A DNA stretch of 53,187 bases from an uncultured Anaerolineales bacterium (GCA_937928015.1 CALFXA010000040.1:1-53187), one strand, 5' to 3'. Counted from the first letter of the stretch, positions 14,858-23,427 are shown. Made by a program: numbers and translations. The notes: generated from the letters alone by a model not told the origin.

Positions 14858-16300
14858 ATGACAGACGACAAGGGCCCAAAGCCCGTCGTTCATACCAAGA
14901 AACACGTCGCGCGTCTGGAACGCGAACGCCGCCAGACTCGCTTGATCATGTACGTCTTCATCGGCATGCTGGTGGTCGCAGTCGGTGTTTTGATCTGGGG
15001 TTATCTTGATACGAACATCTTCCAGTTGCAAAAGCCCGTCGCCAAAGTGGGCGACGTAACCATCACGCGCAAGGAATTCCAGACCCGCGTCCGCATCCAG
15101 CGCAACAGCCTGCTCACCACCTATCTGCAATACGAGCAGTTTGCTCAACTGTTTGGCATGGACATGACCAGCCAGCTTCAGCAGATTCAGTCGCAGTTGG
15201 ATGATTCGCAGACCCTTGGCCAGGGCGTGATCGACGCCATGGTGGACGAGCAGTTGATCAACCAGGAAGCTGCCAAGCGCGGCATCACGGTGACCGAAGC
15301 GGAGATCGAGGAAGGCATTCAGGGTGCGTACAACTTCTACCCGAATGGCTCCCCCACCCCCACCATCACCTTCACCCCCGCCCTCACCGAGACCCTCTCG
15401 CCCGACGTCTTCAAGTACATCACGCCGACACCCACCATCACCGAGACTCCCGAGGCGACCAATACCCCCGAGCCCACCGCCACCTTGACCGTGGGCCCGA
15501 CCGTGACCGGGACCATCCTGCCGAGCGAGACGCCCACCGCCACGCTCTCCCCGACCCCGACCCTGTCCCCCACCCCGACGGAAACCTCCACGCCCACGCT
15601 GGAGCCCACCGCCACCGTGGACCCCAACCAGCCGACTGAGACGCCCATGCCCACCTCCACGCCCTTCACCCTCGAAGGCTTCAAGAGCGAATACGGCAAG
15701 GGCATCACCTACTTCGGCAAGTTCGGTCTGACCGAGGAACAGTATCGCGCCTTCTTCGAGAATGAACTGCTTCGCCAGAAGCTGTACGAGCAGGTCACCG
15801 CGGACGTTCCCGCCGTGGAAGATCAGGTCTGGGCGCGCCACATCCTCGTCAAGGATGAGGCCACAGCCAAGACTGTGATCGAACGCCTCAACAACGGCGA
15901 GGACTTCGGCAAACTGGCCGCGGAACTCTCCACCGACACTGGTTCCGCCGCTCAGGGCGGCGACCTGGGTTGGTTCGGCAAGGGCCAGATGGTGGCTCCC
16001 TTCGAACAGGCCGCCTTCGCGCTCAAAGTTGGCGAGATCAGCCAGCCTGTTCAGAGCGACTTTGGCTATCACATCATCCAGGTCATCGCCCGCCGCGAGC
16101 GCACGCTCAGCGCGGACGAGTGGAAGCAGGCGCGCGACACCGCCTTCCAGACCTTCCTGACCGACCTGCGCACCCAGTACAACGTCGAGATCATGACCGA
16201 CTGGTTGCCCTTCGTCCCCACGGAACCGAGCCTCATCTCCATGGCGACCGAAATGGCGGCCACGCAAGCTGCGGCCGCGAAACAAACCCAGCAGCCTTAA
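14858..16300 (+). CDS. Membrane-anchored parvulin-type peptidyl-prolyl isomerase (SurA/PrsA-like)
   Basis: A 480-residue foldase. A cytoplasmic basic start is followed by one transmembrane helix (about 27-48, LIMYVFIGMLVVAVGVLIWGY), then a SurA-like N-terminal region (VGDVTITRKEFQTRVR). A Thr/Pro-rich insert of about 100 residues follows (roughly 165-268, repeats such as TPTLSPTPTETST). The PpiC rotamase domain starts near residue 325 (WARHILVKDEATAKTV; GGDLGWFGKGQMV; GYHIIQVIARRE). It should assist folding of exported proteins on the outer face of the membrane. The insert is absent from classic SurA/PrsA and is probably a flexible spacer or glycosylation region. The ATG at 14858 follows ATAGGAG. 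Confidence 0.9.
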   Translation: MTDDKGPKPVVHTKKHVARLERERRQTRLIMYVFIGMLVVAVGVLIWGYLDTNIFQLQKPVAKVGDVTITRKEFQTRVRIQRNSLLTTYLQYEQFAQLFGMDMTSQLQQIQSQLDDSQTLGQGVIDAMVDEQLINQEAAKRGITVTEAEIEEGIQGAYNFYPNGSPTPTITFTPALTETLSPDVFKYITPTPTITETPEATNTPEPTATLTVGPTVTGTILPSETPTATLSPTPTLSPTPTETSTPTLEPTATVDPNQPTETPMPTSTPFTLEGFKSEYGKGITYFGKFGLTEEQYRAFFENELLRQKLYEQVTADVPAVEDQVWARHILVKDEATAKTVIERLNNGEDFGKLAAELSTDTGSAAQGGDLGWFGKGQMVAPFEQAAFALKVGEISQPVQSDFGYHIIQVIARRERTLSADEWKQARDTAFQTFLTDLRTQYNVEIMTDWLPFVPTEPSLISMATEMAATQAAAAKQTQQP

Positions 16301-16304
16301 CGAT

Positions 16305-16340
16305 AAAAAATCCCGCTGACATCAGCGGGATTTTTTATTT
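16305..16340. terminator. Bidirectional intrinsic terminator
   Basis: A long stem (16305-16319 with 16322-16336) has A and T tracts on its two flanks. It lies between the convergent parvulin and amidase genes. Confidence 0.92.
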
Positions 16341-16344
16341 TCGA

Positions 16345-17847
16345 TCACAGACTCAAATTGGCCGTGGGCAAAAAGGCGGGCGGCTTGCGGACCCGGGTTA
16401 ATTGCTCGAAGGCGTAGGCCAGCTTGATCAGGGTCGACTCCTGCCAGGCTCGCCCGATGAAGGAGATGCCCACGGGCAACCCAAAGACGTACCCCGCTGG
16501 CACGGTGATGTGCGGATACCCCGCCACCGCCGCATGCGAGGTGCTGTCCATGTCCCAGTTACTGCTGCCGTCGCCGTTGACGTGATCCACCATCCACGCG
16601 GGGCCGCCAGACGGGACCACGATGCAGGCGAGACGTCGCCGCTTCATAACGGCATCCAGTCCTTCGGTCCGCGTGAGGCGGTGGTTCTTCTCCAGCGCGG
16701 CCAGATACTTCTTGCTGGTCAAAGGTCCGCGCTTCTGGGCCTCCTCCATGTGCTCCTGCCCGAAAAACGGCATAACCTGCGCGCGATGTTCGTTATTGAA
16801 CGCAATCACGTCGGCCATCGAGCATACAGACACGTCGGTGCAACCCGCCAGGTAGGCGTTCAGGTCGGCCTTGAACTCGAAGTGCAACACCTCGGTCTCG
16901 CTCTTGCCGAACGCGTCGCTGGATTTCAACTCGACGTCCACCAGCACCGCCCCGGCTTTCTTCATCACCTCGAGATTGGCGTCCATCAGGGCGAGCAGGC
17001 GTTTGTCGCTGCCGAACAGTCTACGTGCCACGCCGATGCGCGCGCCTTGCAGGCCGTTGGGATCGAGGAACTCGGTATAGTTGGTCAACCCCTTTTTGTC
17101 ACTGGACCTCGTAGCTGGGTCCCGTTTATCAGAGCCAGCCATCGCCCCGAGCAGGATGGCCGCATCGGCCACACTGCGGGCCATCGGACCCGCCGTGTCC
17201 TGGCTGTGCGCGATGGGGATGATGCCCGAACGGCTGACCAGGCCGAGGGTCGGCTTGATGCCCACGATGCCGTTGGTCTGCGAGGGGCAGATGATTGAGC
17301 CGTCGGTTTCGGTGCCCACCGCCACGGCGCAGAAATTGGCCGCCACCGCCGCACCCGACCCCGAGGACGATCCGCACGGCGAGCGGTCGAGGGCGTAGGG
17401 ATTGCGCGTCTGCCCGCCGCGCGAGGACCATCCGCTGATGGATTTCTTCCCGCGGAAATTGGCCCACTCGCTCAGGTTGGTCTTGCCGAGGATGAGCGCG
17501 CCTGCCGCGCGCAGTTTTTCCACCAGGCCTGCATCCTGCGCGGCGCGATGACCTTGCAGCGCCAGCGACCCCGCCGTGGTCTGCAGGCGGTCGGCGGTGT
17601 CGATGTTGTCCTTGAGCAGGATGGGGACGCCGTGCAGCGGCCCGCGGACCTTTCCGTCACGCAGGTCGGCATCCATCTTGTCGGCGAGCTCGAAGGCCCG
17701 TGGATTCAACTCGATGACCGAATTCACCTTCGGCCCATCCTGGTCATACGCCATGATGCGGGCCACGTACTGGTCGACGAGTTGTCGCACGGTCAGGTCG
17801 CCCGATTTCAGCCCAGCCTGGATCTCGGCAATGCTCAATTCTTCCAT
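16345..17847 (-). CDS. Amidase-signature hydrolase
   Basis: A 500-residue amidase-signature enzyme. The Ser-cisSer-Lys triad is visible: Lys79 in VPILLKDN, cis-Ser near 160 in PCGSSSGSGAAVA and nucleophile Ser184 in TETDGSIICPS. The family shape is complete, including the C-terminal GLPVGISFIGRAW. It differs from the gatA product in this window, which belongs to the transamidosome, by its C-terminal half and by SSSGSG rather than SSGGS. Substrate could be an amide, an N-acyl compound or a peptide amide; it is not determinable here. GAGG precedes the ATG. Confidence 0.9.
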   Translation of the reverse strand: MEELSIAEIQAGLKSGDLTVRQLVDQYVARIMAYDQDGPKVNSVIELNPRAFELADKMDADLRDGKVRGPLHGVPILLKDNIDTADRLQTTAGSLALQGHRAAQDAGLVEKLRAAGALILGKTNLSEWANFRGKKSISGWSSRGGQTRNPYALDRSPCGSSSGSGAAVAANFCAVAVGTETDGSIICPSQTNGIVGIKPTLGLVSRSGIIPIAHSQDTAGPMARSVADAAILLGAMAGSDKRDPATRSSDKKGLTNYTEFLDPNGLQGARIGVARRLFGSDKRLLALMDANLEVMKKAGAVLVDVELKSSDAFGKSETEVLHFEFKADLNAYLAGCTDVSVCSMADVIAFNNEHRAQVMPFFGQEHMEEAQKRGPLTSKKYLAALEKNHRLTRTEGLDAVMKRRRLACIVVPSGGPAWMVDHVNGDGSSNWDMDSTSHAAVAGYPHITVPAGYVFGLPVGISFIGRAWQESTLIKLAYAFEQLTRVRKPPAFLPTANLSL

Positions 17848-17856
17848 GCTACCTCA

Positions 17857-17888
17857 CAAAAAAATCAAGGCGGGGAATACTCCCCGCC
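17857..17888 (-). terminator. Terminator of the CBS-domain gene
   Basis: An 8-bp stem (17869-17876 with 17881-17888), ATAC loop, then TTGATTTTTTTG on the minus strand. Confidence 0.88.
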
Positions 17889-17899
17889 CTGTCAGTTCA

Positions 17900-18343
17900 C
17901 TAATGGGTGCCGCCTGTGATGTAATGCTCCAATTGCGAGATCAGGAATTTCTGCACGTCCACCACCTCCTTGAGCACATCGCGGACGGAGATCAACCCGA
18001 GCAAGGCGCCCTTGTCGAAAACGGGCAGGTGGCGGATCCCCTTGTCGATCATCAGGGCCATACACTCTTCGAGCGGCTGGTCAGCCTCGACGTACACCAC
18101 CTTGACGGTCATGATGTCGCGGATTTTCGTCTCGCGCGCGGTACGGCCCATCAAATCCACTTTACGAATGCAGTCGCGCTCCGACAGGATGCCCTCCACA
18201 TTGCCATCCTGCATGACCATCAGCGCACCCGAGTTATCCTCGGACATCAATTTCAGGGCATCGAACACGGTCGCATCGGGGGAGATCGAAAACACTCCAT
18301 TGCCTTTTTTCCGGATCATGTCTCTCACGGTGGACATATGCAA
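17900..18343 (-). CDS. Tandem CBS-domain protein
   Basis: A 147-residue protein consisting of two CBS motifs (about residues 8-62 and 70-128), forming one Bateman module: VFSISPDATVFDALKLMSEDNSGALMV and VVYVEADQPLEECMALMIDKGIRHLPVF. Such stand-alone modules bind adenosine nucleotides and regulate partners. Two ATGs lie six bases apart (18343 and 18337) after a GAGGAG; either could be used. No partner enzyme is fused. It is monocistronic with its own terminator. Confidence 0.9.
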   Translation of the reverse strand: MHMSTVRDMIRKKGNGVFSISPDATVFDALKLMSEDNSGALMVMQDGNVEGILSERDCIRKVDLMGRTARETKIRDIMTVKVVYVEADQPLEECMALMIDKGIRHLPVFDKGALLGLISVRDVLKEVVDVQKFLISQLEHYITGGTH

Positions 18344-18450
18344 CTCCTCTTTTAGCGATTTTTCGAAGTATAGACTTAAACCCGATAGATGACAAGAAAG
18401 TTCCGAAAACCTTGTGTGCAGGAATTCACCAAGCCTCCAGGCGATACGGG

Positions 18451-18456
18451 TATAAT
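18451..18456 (+). promoter_or_regulatory. -10 box of the zinc-ribbon gene
   Basis: TATAAT lies 31 bases before the ATG at 18488, with a GAGGGAAA ribosome-binding region between. No clear -35. Confidence 0.5.
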
Positions 18457-18487
18457 CGACCTATTCCACTCACAAGCGAGGGAAACC

Positions 18488-19036
18488 ATGAACTGTCCTG
18501 TCTGCAAGTCCCCCACCCTGGTCCCAACTGAACTCGAGAATGGCCTGCCCGCTTATCATTGCGAGAAATGTTTGGGCACCTGGCTCATGTCGAACGAGTA
18601 CCTGCGCTGGGTCAGGAACCAGCCCACCCAAACCGAAACTACGCTGGAAACCAGCCCGTCGTTGAACCTGGACGTGCCCATCGCCAAAACCTGTCCGAAC
18701 TGCGGTTACTTCATGCTGCGCTTCGACATCCTGCCCGAACATGCGCTGGTCGTGGATCGTTGCAGCCAATGTAACGGCATCTGGTTCGACCATAACGAGT
18801 GGCAGGCGTTGACCTCTCGCGGACTACACACCCACGTCAACGAGTTCTTCACCTGCCCCTGGCAGGACAAGCTCAAGTCCATTGCATCGCACAAGAAACT
18901 CGACACCTTGTACAAGGAAAAACTGGGAGAAGCAGATTATCAGAAGGTGAAGGATGTGCGCGAGTGGATCCGCAACAATCCGCATCAGGCCATGCTGTTC
19001 GCATTCCTGCAATCAGATGATCCCTACAAAATCTAG
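18488..19036 (+). CDS. Double zinc-ribbon protein (TFIIB-type zinc ribbon family)
   Basis: A 182-residue protein with two zinc ribbons. The first is MNCPVCKS...YHCEKCLGTWL at the N-terminus. The second is KTCPNCGYF...VDRCSQCNGIWFDHNE around residues 67-108. The CxxCxGxW form is typical of the zf-TFIIB domain group. The remaining 75 residues are helical and charged. The ATG at 18488 begins at the first ribbon; the longer open frame upstream includes the -10 box and is not coding. Function of the family is unknown. It directly precedes the aspS1 attenuator but has a separate promoter. Confidence 0.85.
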   Translation: MNCPVCKSPTLVPTELENGLPAYHCEKCLGTWLMSNEYLRWVRNQPTQTETTLETSPSLNLDVPIAKTCPNCGYFMLRFDILPEHALVVDRCSQCNGIWFDHNEWQALTSRGLHTHVNEFFTCPWQDKLKSIASHKKLDTLYKEKLGEADYQKVKDVREWIRNNPHQAMLFAFLQSDDPYKI

Positions 19037-19040
19037 TTTG

Positions 19041-19049
19041 TGCTATAAT
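19041..19049 (+). promoter_or_regulatory. Extended -10 promoter of the aspS1-gatCAB operon
   Basis: TGCTATAAT (TGn plus TATAAT at 19044-19049) ends ten bases before the leader-peptide ATG at 19060. The predicted start site is 0-4 bases before the ATG, so the leader peptide would be translated from an essentially leaderless RNA. No Shine-Dalgarno is present. The aspS2 leader has the identical TGCTATAAT. Confidence 0.75.
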
Positions 19050-19059
19050 GCCGTCCAAC

Positions 19060-19149
19060 ATGAAGCCAGAACTGCACCTCGCCCTGAATAATAATAACAA
19101 TAATAATGACGACCGCGTCGCGGCCGTTGGGCGAAGCGTAACTGGTTGA
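19060..19149 (+). CDS. 29-aa Asn/Asp-rich attenuator leader peptide of aspS1
   Basis: The ORF runs ATG to TGA and encodes 29 residues. Codons 10-16 are seven consecutive Asn codons (mostly AAT) and codons 17-18 are two Asp codons, giving NNNNNNNDD. The C-terminus is VGRSVTG, shared in form with the second leader (VGRSLAG). The codon run ends 10 bases before the 5' arm of an antiterminator at 19124-19133. A ribosome stalled for charged Asn-tRNA would therefore leave that arm free. The downstream genes make Asp-tRNA(Asn) and amidate it to Asn-tRNA, so the sensed product matches the pathway. Too short to appear in usual gene calls. Confidence 0.85.
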   Translation: MKPELHLALNNNNNNNDDRVAAVGRSVTG

Positions 19150-19188
19150 CAGAGATCGAAACACAGGTCAAACCAAACCGCCCAACGG
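19124..19188 (+). promoter_or_regulatory. Antiterminator of the aspS1 attenuator
   Basis: CCGTTGGGCG at 19124-19133, inside the leader ORF, is the perfect reverse complement of CGCCCAACGG at 19179-19188. The latter is most of the 5' arm of the terminator at 19177-19204. The two structures are mutually exclusive, the defining feature of ribosome-mediated attenuation. Confidence 0.85.
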
Positions 19189-19214
19189 AAATCCGCTGGG
19201 CGGTTTTTGTTTTT
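19177..19214 (+). terminator. Attenuator terminator upstream of aspS1
   Basis: Stem ACCGCCCA-a-CGG (19177-19188) pairs with CCG-c-TGGGCGGT (19193-19204), with AAAT loop and a TTTTTGTTTTT tract. It ends immediately before the GGAGG of aspS1, so readthrough is needed to express the operon. Confidence 0.92.
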
Positions 19215-19224
19215 GGAGGCAGGT

Positions 19225-20991
19225 ATGTACAAGACACACACATGCGGGGAAGTCACATCCGCCATGATCGGCCAGACAGTGACGCTGGCAGGCTGGGTGC
19301 ATCGCTACCGTGACCACGGCGGGGTGCACTTCGTGGACCTGCGCGACCGTTTCGGGGTGGTGCAACTCGTAGCGGCGCCCGAGGTCACGCCGCACGCCCA
19401 TGAGGTGTTGGACGAGGCGCGCCAGGAATGGGTGGTGCAAATCAAGGGTGTGGTCGAGCGTCGGCCCGCGGGCATGGAGAATGCCAAACTGCCCAACGGC
19501 GACATCGAGATCGCTGTGCGCGAGGCGGAGGTGCTCAACCCGTCCAAGCCCCTGCCCTTCTCGGTCAACAACGGCAACGGCGGCACGGATGAAAATCTGC
19601 GGCTAAAATATCGTTATCTCGACCTGCGCCGCGCGAAGATGCTTCAGAACCTGACCCTGCGGCATGAGGTAGTTTTGTTTATGCGCAATTACCTTAGTCA
19701 GCGCGGTTTTCTGGAAGTGGAAACGCCCATCCTGTTCAAGACCACGCCCGAAGGCGCGCGCGACTATCTCGTACCATCGCGCGTGTATCCTGGTCAGTTT
19801 TACGCGCTGCCGCAGTCACCGCAACAGCTCAAGCAACTGCTGATGGTCGGCGGGATCGAGCGCTACTTCCAGATTGCGCGCTGCTTCCGCGATGAAGACC
19901 AGCGCGGCGACCGTCAGCCTGAGTTCACGCAACTGGACATCGAGATGGCCTTCGTCGAACGCGACGATGTGCTGGATCTAGTCGAGGGGCTGTTCACGGC
20001 CATGCTGCCTGCTGTGGCCCCTGAGAAGCGGCTGATGCAGACTCCCTGGCCGCGCCTGACCTACGAAGAAGCGGTCTCGCGCTTCGGCTCGGACAAGCCC
20101 GACCTGCGCTTCGGCATGGAGCTGACCGACGTCAGCGCCGTCTTTGCCGAGACGGAGTTCTCGGTCTTCAAGTCGGCGCTGGCAAAGAAGAACGGCACCG
20201 TCAAATGCATCGTCGCGCCAGGCTGTGCGGAATACTCGCGCAAACAACTCGAAGCGCTGACGTTGACGGCGAAAGAACTCGGGGCGGGGGCGCTGGTCAC
20301 TTTGGCGGTGACAGCCGAGGGTCCAAAGGGCAGTGGAAGCAAGTCCATCCACGAAGGCGAGCTGGCTCAGGTCCAGGCCCTGACGGGCGCGGGAATCGGC
20401 GACCTGATCCTGTTCGTGGCAGAAGAAGCCAAAGTTGCTAATAAAGTATTAGGCGCACTGCGGCTGAACTTCCGCGATGCACTGGAGTTGGTCGACAAGG
20501 ACGAGATGGCGTTTGCGTGGGTGCTGGACTTCCCGATGTTCGAGTGGAGCGAGGAAGAAAAGAAGTGGAACGCGGCGCATCACCCCTTCACCATGCCGCG
20601 CCTGAGCGACCTCGGCAAGTTCGAGACCGACCCTGGTTCGATTTTGTCGGACGCGTACGACATGGTCTGCAACGGTTACGAGATGGCTTCGGGTTCGATC
20701 CGCATCCATCGGCGCGAGATCCAGTCGAAGGTGTTCGAACTGCTGGGCATCGAGGAAGAAGAGGCGCAGTTCAAATTCGGGCACATGCTGGAGGCCTTCG
20801 AGTACGGCGCACCGCCGCACGGCGGTATGGCGCCCGGCATCGACCGTCTGGTGATGCTGCTGACCGACGAGCCGAACATCCGCGAAGTGATCGCCTTCCC
20901 GAAGAACTCCTCGGGCCGCGACGTGATGGCCGATGCGCCGTCGTACGCGGAAGCGGAACAATTGAAAGAATTACATATAAAATCTACATGA
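19225..20991 (+). CDS. aspS: Aspartyl-tRNA synthetase, copy 1 (probably non-discriminating)
   Basis: A 588-residue bacterial-type AspRS: anticodon-binding OB fold (1-110), class II core with motif 2 [26 protein letters not shown], the GAD insertion (about 285-410) and motif 3 [13 protein letters not shown]. It loads Asp onto tRNA(Asp), and non-discriminating forms also load tRNA(Asn). In the anticodon loop it has HRYRDHGG (His31) and later RPAG. In Pseudomonas aeruginosa AspRS, His31 and Gly81 are linked to non-discrimination; E. coli has Leu and Lys. Placement in one operon with gatCAB fits that role. Start ATG has GGAGG six bases upstream, right after the attenuator. Confidence 0.95.
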   Translation: MYKTHTCGEVTSAMIGQTVTLAGWVHRYRDHGGVHFVDLRDRFGVVQLVAAPEVTPHAHEVLDEARQEWVVQIKGVVERRPAGMENAKLPNGDIEIAVREAEVLNPSKPLPFSVNNGNGGTDENLRLKYRYLDLRRAKMLQNLTLRHEVVLFMRNYLSQRGFLEVETPILFKTTPEGARDYLVPSRVYPGQFYALPQSPQQLKQLLMVGGIERYFQIARCFRDEDQRGDRQPEFTQLDIEMAFVERDDVLDLVEGLFTAMLPAVAPEKRLMQTPWPRLTYEEAVSRFGSDKPDLRFGMELTDVSAVFAETEFSVFKSALAKKNGTVKCIVAPGCAEYSRKQLEALTLTAKELGAGALVTLAVTAEGPKGSGSKSIHEGELAQVQALTGAGIGDLILFVAEEAKVANKVLGALRLNFRDALELVDKDEMAFAWVLDFPMFEWSEEEKKWNAAHHPFTMPRLSDLGKFETDPGSILSDAYDMVCNGYEMASGSIRIHRREIQSKVFELLGIEEEEAQFKFGHMLEAFEYGAPPHGGMAPGIDRLVMLLTDEPNIREVIAFPKNSSGRDVMADAPSYAEAEQLKELHIKST

Positions 20992-21009
20992 TATAAAAGA
21001 AGGTAAACC

Positions 21010-21231
21010 ATGAATATCAAAGAATTAGTCATCAATAAAACAGCAAAATTCGCATACTGCACAGATGGCGCGTTGTGGTATGAAGTGGACGGTTTCCGTT
21101 TCCCCATCCCGTTCGAAGAGACGGTCGGAGCTTACTTCAAACCCGAACATAAGGCCATCAACCTGATGCGCTGGATTCGAAAGCAATTGGAAGAGAACGA
21201 AGCGGCGCGAAGCGGTCAGGCTTCAAAATAG
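21010..21231 (+). CDS. Small conserved-looking protein, possible antitoxin
   Basis: A 73-residue protein, mostly one compact alpha/beta unit (KFAYCTDGALWYEVDGFRF then PIPFEETVGAYFKPEHKA) ending in a basic helix LMRWIRKQLEENEAA. AAGAAGG precedes the ATG at 21010. It lies 18 bases after aspS1 and 10 bases before a MazF-like gene. Its position fits an antitoxin partner, but it lacks an AbrB or RHH DNA-binding pattern and I do not recognise the family as an antitoxin. A stand-alone role is equally possible. Confidence 0.7.
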   Translation: MNIKELVINKTAKFAYCTDGALWYEVDGFRFPIPFEETVGAYFKPEHKAINLMRWIRKQLEENEAARSGQASK

Positions 21232-21241
21232 GTCAACGCGG

Positions 21242-21580
21242 ATGGATCCGATGCCAGGTGACGTTTTCTGGGTCTCCCCCGATGAAACGGAAATCTTCTC
21301 CGATCATGCCCATCCGCATGTCATCGTTCAGGTCAACGCGCAGACGGTCGTCGTGTGTGCGTTGACCTCGAACCTGAAACGCGCCAAAGAGCCAGGCAAT
21401 GTCCTGCTGGCCGAAGGCGAAGCGAAGCTATCCAAACATAGCGTCGTGGTGACGTCGCATGTATCCACGGTAGAGACAGCGAAATTAGGCGAATACATCG
21501 GGACGTTGGCAAAACCGAGCATCGATCAAGTGCTGGCTGGCATGCGTTTTTTGCAGGCATTGATCCAGCATCATAAATAA
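21242..21580 (+). CDS. PemK/MazF-like protein
   Basis: A 112-residue protein with the PemK/MazF fold signature: PGDVFWVSPDETE at the start, HPHVIVQVNAQTVVVCALTSNLKRA in the middle and VVTSHVSTVETAKLGEYIGTLAKPSIDQVLAGM at the end. MazF proteins cut mRNA at short sequences. Catalytic residues differ between subfamilies and I cannot confirm activity. Two starts are possible (21242 and 21251); neither has a strong ribosome-binding site. It sits between aspS1 and gatC with no terminator on either side, so it would be co-transcribed with the Asn-tRNA pathway genes. Confidence 0.8.
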   Translation: MDPMPGDVFWVSPDETEIFSDHAHPHVIVQVNAQTVVVCALTSNLKRAKEPGNVLLAEGEAKLSKHSVVVTSHVSTVETAKLGEYIGTLAKPSIDQVLAGMRFLQALIQHHK

Positions 21581-21592
21581 GGAAGAGGCTTT

Positions 21593-21892
21593 ATGACCCA
21601 GATCATAGATACCAAGACCGTCAAGCATGTGGCCTTCCTGGTGCGGATGGGCATTACGGACGAAGAGGCGCAGGGCTTCAGTCAGCAATTCTCGGCCATC
21701 ATCGATTATTTCAACCTGCTCGATGAAGTGGATACGAGCGATACACCGCCCGCCACGCAGATCATCCACGCCAACATGGTCTTGCGCGAGGATGTGGCGC
21801 AGCCCTCCATGCCATGCGAGGATTTCCTGAAGAACGCGCCCGAAAGCGAAGAAGGCTATGTGCGGGTCTCGACCGTGCTGGGGGAGGAATAA
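21593..21892 (+). CDS. gatC: Asp-tRNA(Asn)/Glu-tRNA(Gln) amidotransferase subunit C
   Basis: A 99-residue GatC with the typical helical N-terminus (TVKHVAFLVRMGITDEEAQGFSQQFSAIIDYFNLLDEVDTSD) and the extended C-terminus LREDVAQPSMPCEDFLKNAPESEEGYVRVSTVL that wraps around GatA. GatC stabilises the GatA-GatB interface. AAGGAAGAGG precedes the ATG. The stop codon abuts the gatA ATG (TAAATG), so the subunits are coupled. Confidence 0.96.
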   Translation: MTQIIDTKTVKHVAFLVRMGITDEEAQGFSQQFSAIIDYFNLLDEVDTSDTPPATQIIHANMVLREDVAQPSMPCEDFLKNAPESEEGYVRVSTVLGEE

Positions 21893-23353
21893 ATGGATTT
21901 GTCCTCATTGACTTTGCGTTCGGCGCAGGAGATGTTGCGCAGCAAACAGGTCAGCAGCGTGGAGTTGACCCAGGCCATGCTGGATCGCATCCGCCAGATT
22001 GACCCGCAGATTCAGGCGTACATGACCGTCACCGATGATTTGGCGCTGGAACAGGCACGCCGCGCCGACGAGCGGCTGGCTTCGGGTGAGAACGTCTCCC
22101 CGCTGACGGGTATCCCGTTCGGCGTCAAGGATTGTCTGTCCACGAAGGGCGTGCAGACGACCTGTTCCTCCAAGATTTTGGAGAACTACGTCCCGCAGTA
22201 CAACGCCACTGTGATTGACAAGCTGGCGGACTCGGGCGCGGTGCTGCTGGGCAAGCACAACATGGATGAGTTCGGCATGGGCTCCTCGTGTGAGAACTCG
22301 GCCTACTTCCCCACCCGCAACCCGTGGGACCTGACGCGCGTCCCTGGCGGGTCGAGCGGCGGGTCGGCGGCGGCAGCCTCCGCTGGGATGGGCCTCTTCT
22401 CCATCGGCGAGGACACGGGCGGATCGGTGCGCATGCCCGCGGGCTTCTGCAACGTCACAGGCCTCAAGCCGACCTACGGGCGTGTGTCCCGTTATGGGCT
22501 GATCGCGCTGGTCTCGTCCTTCGACTCAATCGGGCCGATGGGCCGTGAGGTGTACGATGTCGCCACGGTCACGGAAGCTATCGCGGGCCTCGATCCGCGT
22601 GACAGCACTTCATCGACATTGCCTGTGCCGCAGTACACGCAGTCGCTGGGAAAATCGGTCAAGGGCATGAAGCTGGGCATCCCGAAGGAATATTTCGTGG
22701 CGGGCATGGAAGCGGGCGTCGAAAGCGCCATCCAACAGGCCATCCGTCAGTTTGAAGCGCTCGGCATGGAAATCCACGAAGTGTCGCTACCGCACACCAA
22801 ATACGGACTGCCCGTCTATTACCTGATCCTGTTCGCGGAGGCCAGCGCTAACCTGGCGCGCTTCGACGGCACGCGCTTCGGCCTGTCGGTGCGCGACGGG
22901 GCCGAGGACGTGATCGACGTCTACCTGCGAACCCGCGCGGCGGGCTTCGGCGACGAGGTCAAGCGGCGCATCATGTTGGGCGGGTCCACGCGCTCGGCGG
23001 GCTACTACGACGCGTATTACCTCAAGGCGCAAAGGGTCCGCACGTTGCTGCGGCAGGATTTCGAGCAGGCCTTCGAGCAGGTGGACGCACTGATCGCGCC
23101 GACCTGTCCGACCACAGCCTTCAAGATCGGCGAAAAGACCGCCGACCCGCTAGAGATGTACCTCTCGGATATTTACGTCACGGCCACCAACCCCGCGGGG
23201 ATTCCCTCGCTGGCCGTCCCGTGCGGATTCTCGCAGGGCATGCCCGTCGGGATGCAGTTGATGGGCAAGCATTTCAACGAAGAGACGCTGTTCCAGATCG
23301 GCCACGCCTATCAACAGGTCACCGACTGGCACAAGCAATTGCCGCCGATCTGA
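21893..23353 (+). CDS. gatA: Asp-tRNA(Asn)/Glu-tRNA(Gln) amidotransferase subunit A (glutaminase)
   Basis: A 486-residue amidase-signature subunit that releases ammonia from glutamine or asparagine for the transamidation on GatB. The triad is intact and at the positions known for the family: Lys79 in GIPFGVKD, cis-Ser154 in [11 protein letters not shown] and nucleophile Ser178 in [10 protein letters not shown]. The C-terminus [25 protein letters not shown] is standard. It begins directly after the gatC stop with GGGGAGG upstream. A palindromic repeat separates it from gatB. Confidence 0.97.
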   Translation: MDLSSLTLRSAQEMLRSKQVSSVELTQAMLDRIRQIDPQIQAYMTVTDDLALEQARRADERLASGENVSPLTGIPFGVKDCLSTKGVQTTCSSKILENYVPQYNATVIDKLADSGAVLLGKHNMDEFGMGSSCENSAYFPTRNPWDLTRVPGGSSGGSAAAASAGMGLFSIGEDTGGSVRMPAGFCNVTGLKPTYGRVSRYGLIALVSSFDSIGPMGREVYDVATVTEAIAGLDPRDSTSSTLPVPQYTQSLGKSVKGMKLGIPKEYFVAGMEAGVESAIQQAIRQFEALGMEIHEVSLPHTKYGLPVYYLILFAEASANLARFDGTRFGLSVRDGAEDVIDVYLRTRAAGFGDEVKRRIMLGGSTRSAGYYDAYYLKAQRVRTLLRQDFEQAFEQVDALIAPTCPTTAFKIGEKTADPLEMYLSDIYVTATNPAGIPSLAVPCGFSQGMPVGMQLMGKHFNEETLFQIGHAYQQVTDWHKQLPPI

Positions 23354-23412
23354 ATCCACGAAGAACACGAAGGGGCACGAATTTTTTAGTGATCTTCGTG
23401 CCCTTCGTGGAT
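23354..23412. repeat. Palindromic repeat between gatA and gatB
   Basis: ATCCACGAAG...GGGCACGAA pairs with TTCGTGCCCTTCGTGGAT across a T-rich centre. It resembles small dispersed intergenic palindromes. It interrupts the otherwise tight gatC-gatA-gatB junctions and could affect relative gatB expression. Confidence 0.75.
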
Positions 23413-23427
23413 GAAAAGGGTAACACT

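Noticed and set aside
14516..16285. 589-codon minus-strand ORF opposite rpsR and the parvulin gene
   Set aside because: Spans two well-supported genes on the opposite strand and is Gly/His/Val-rich antisense sequence.
19041..19224. T-box riboswitch upstream of aspS1
   Set aside because: The T-box motif with its UGGN bulge (AGGGUGGNACCGCG-like) is absent. The Asn/Asp-rich ORF and paired stems explain the leader better.
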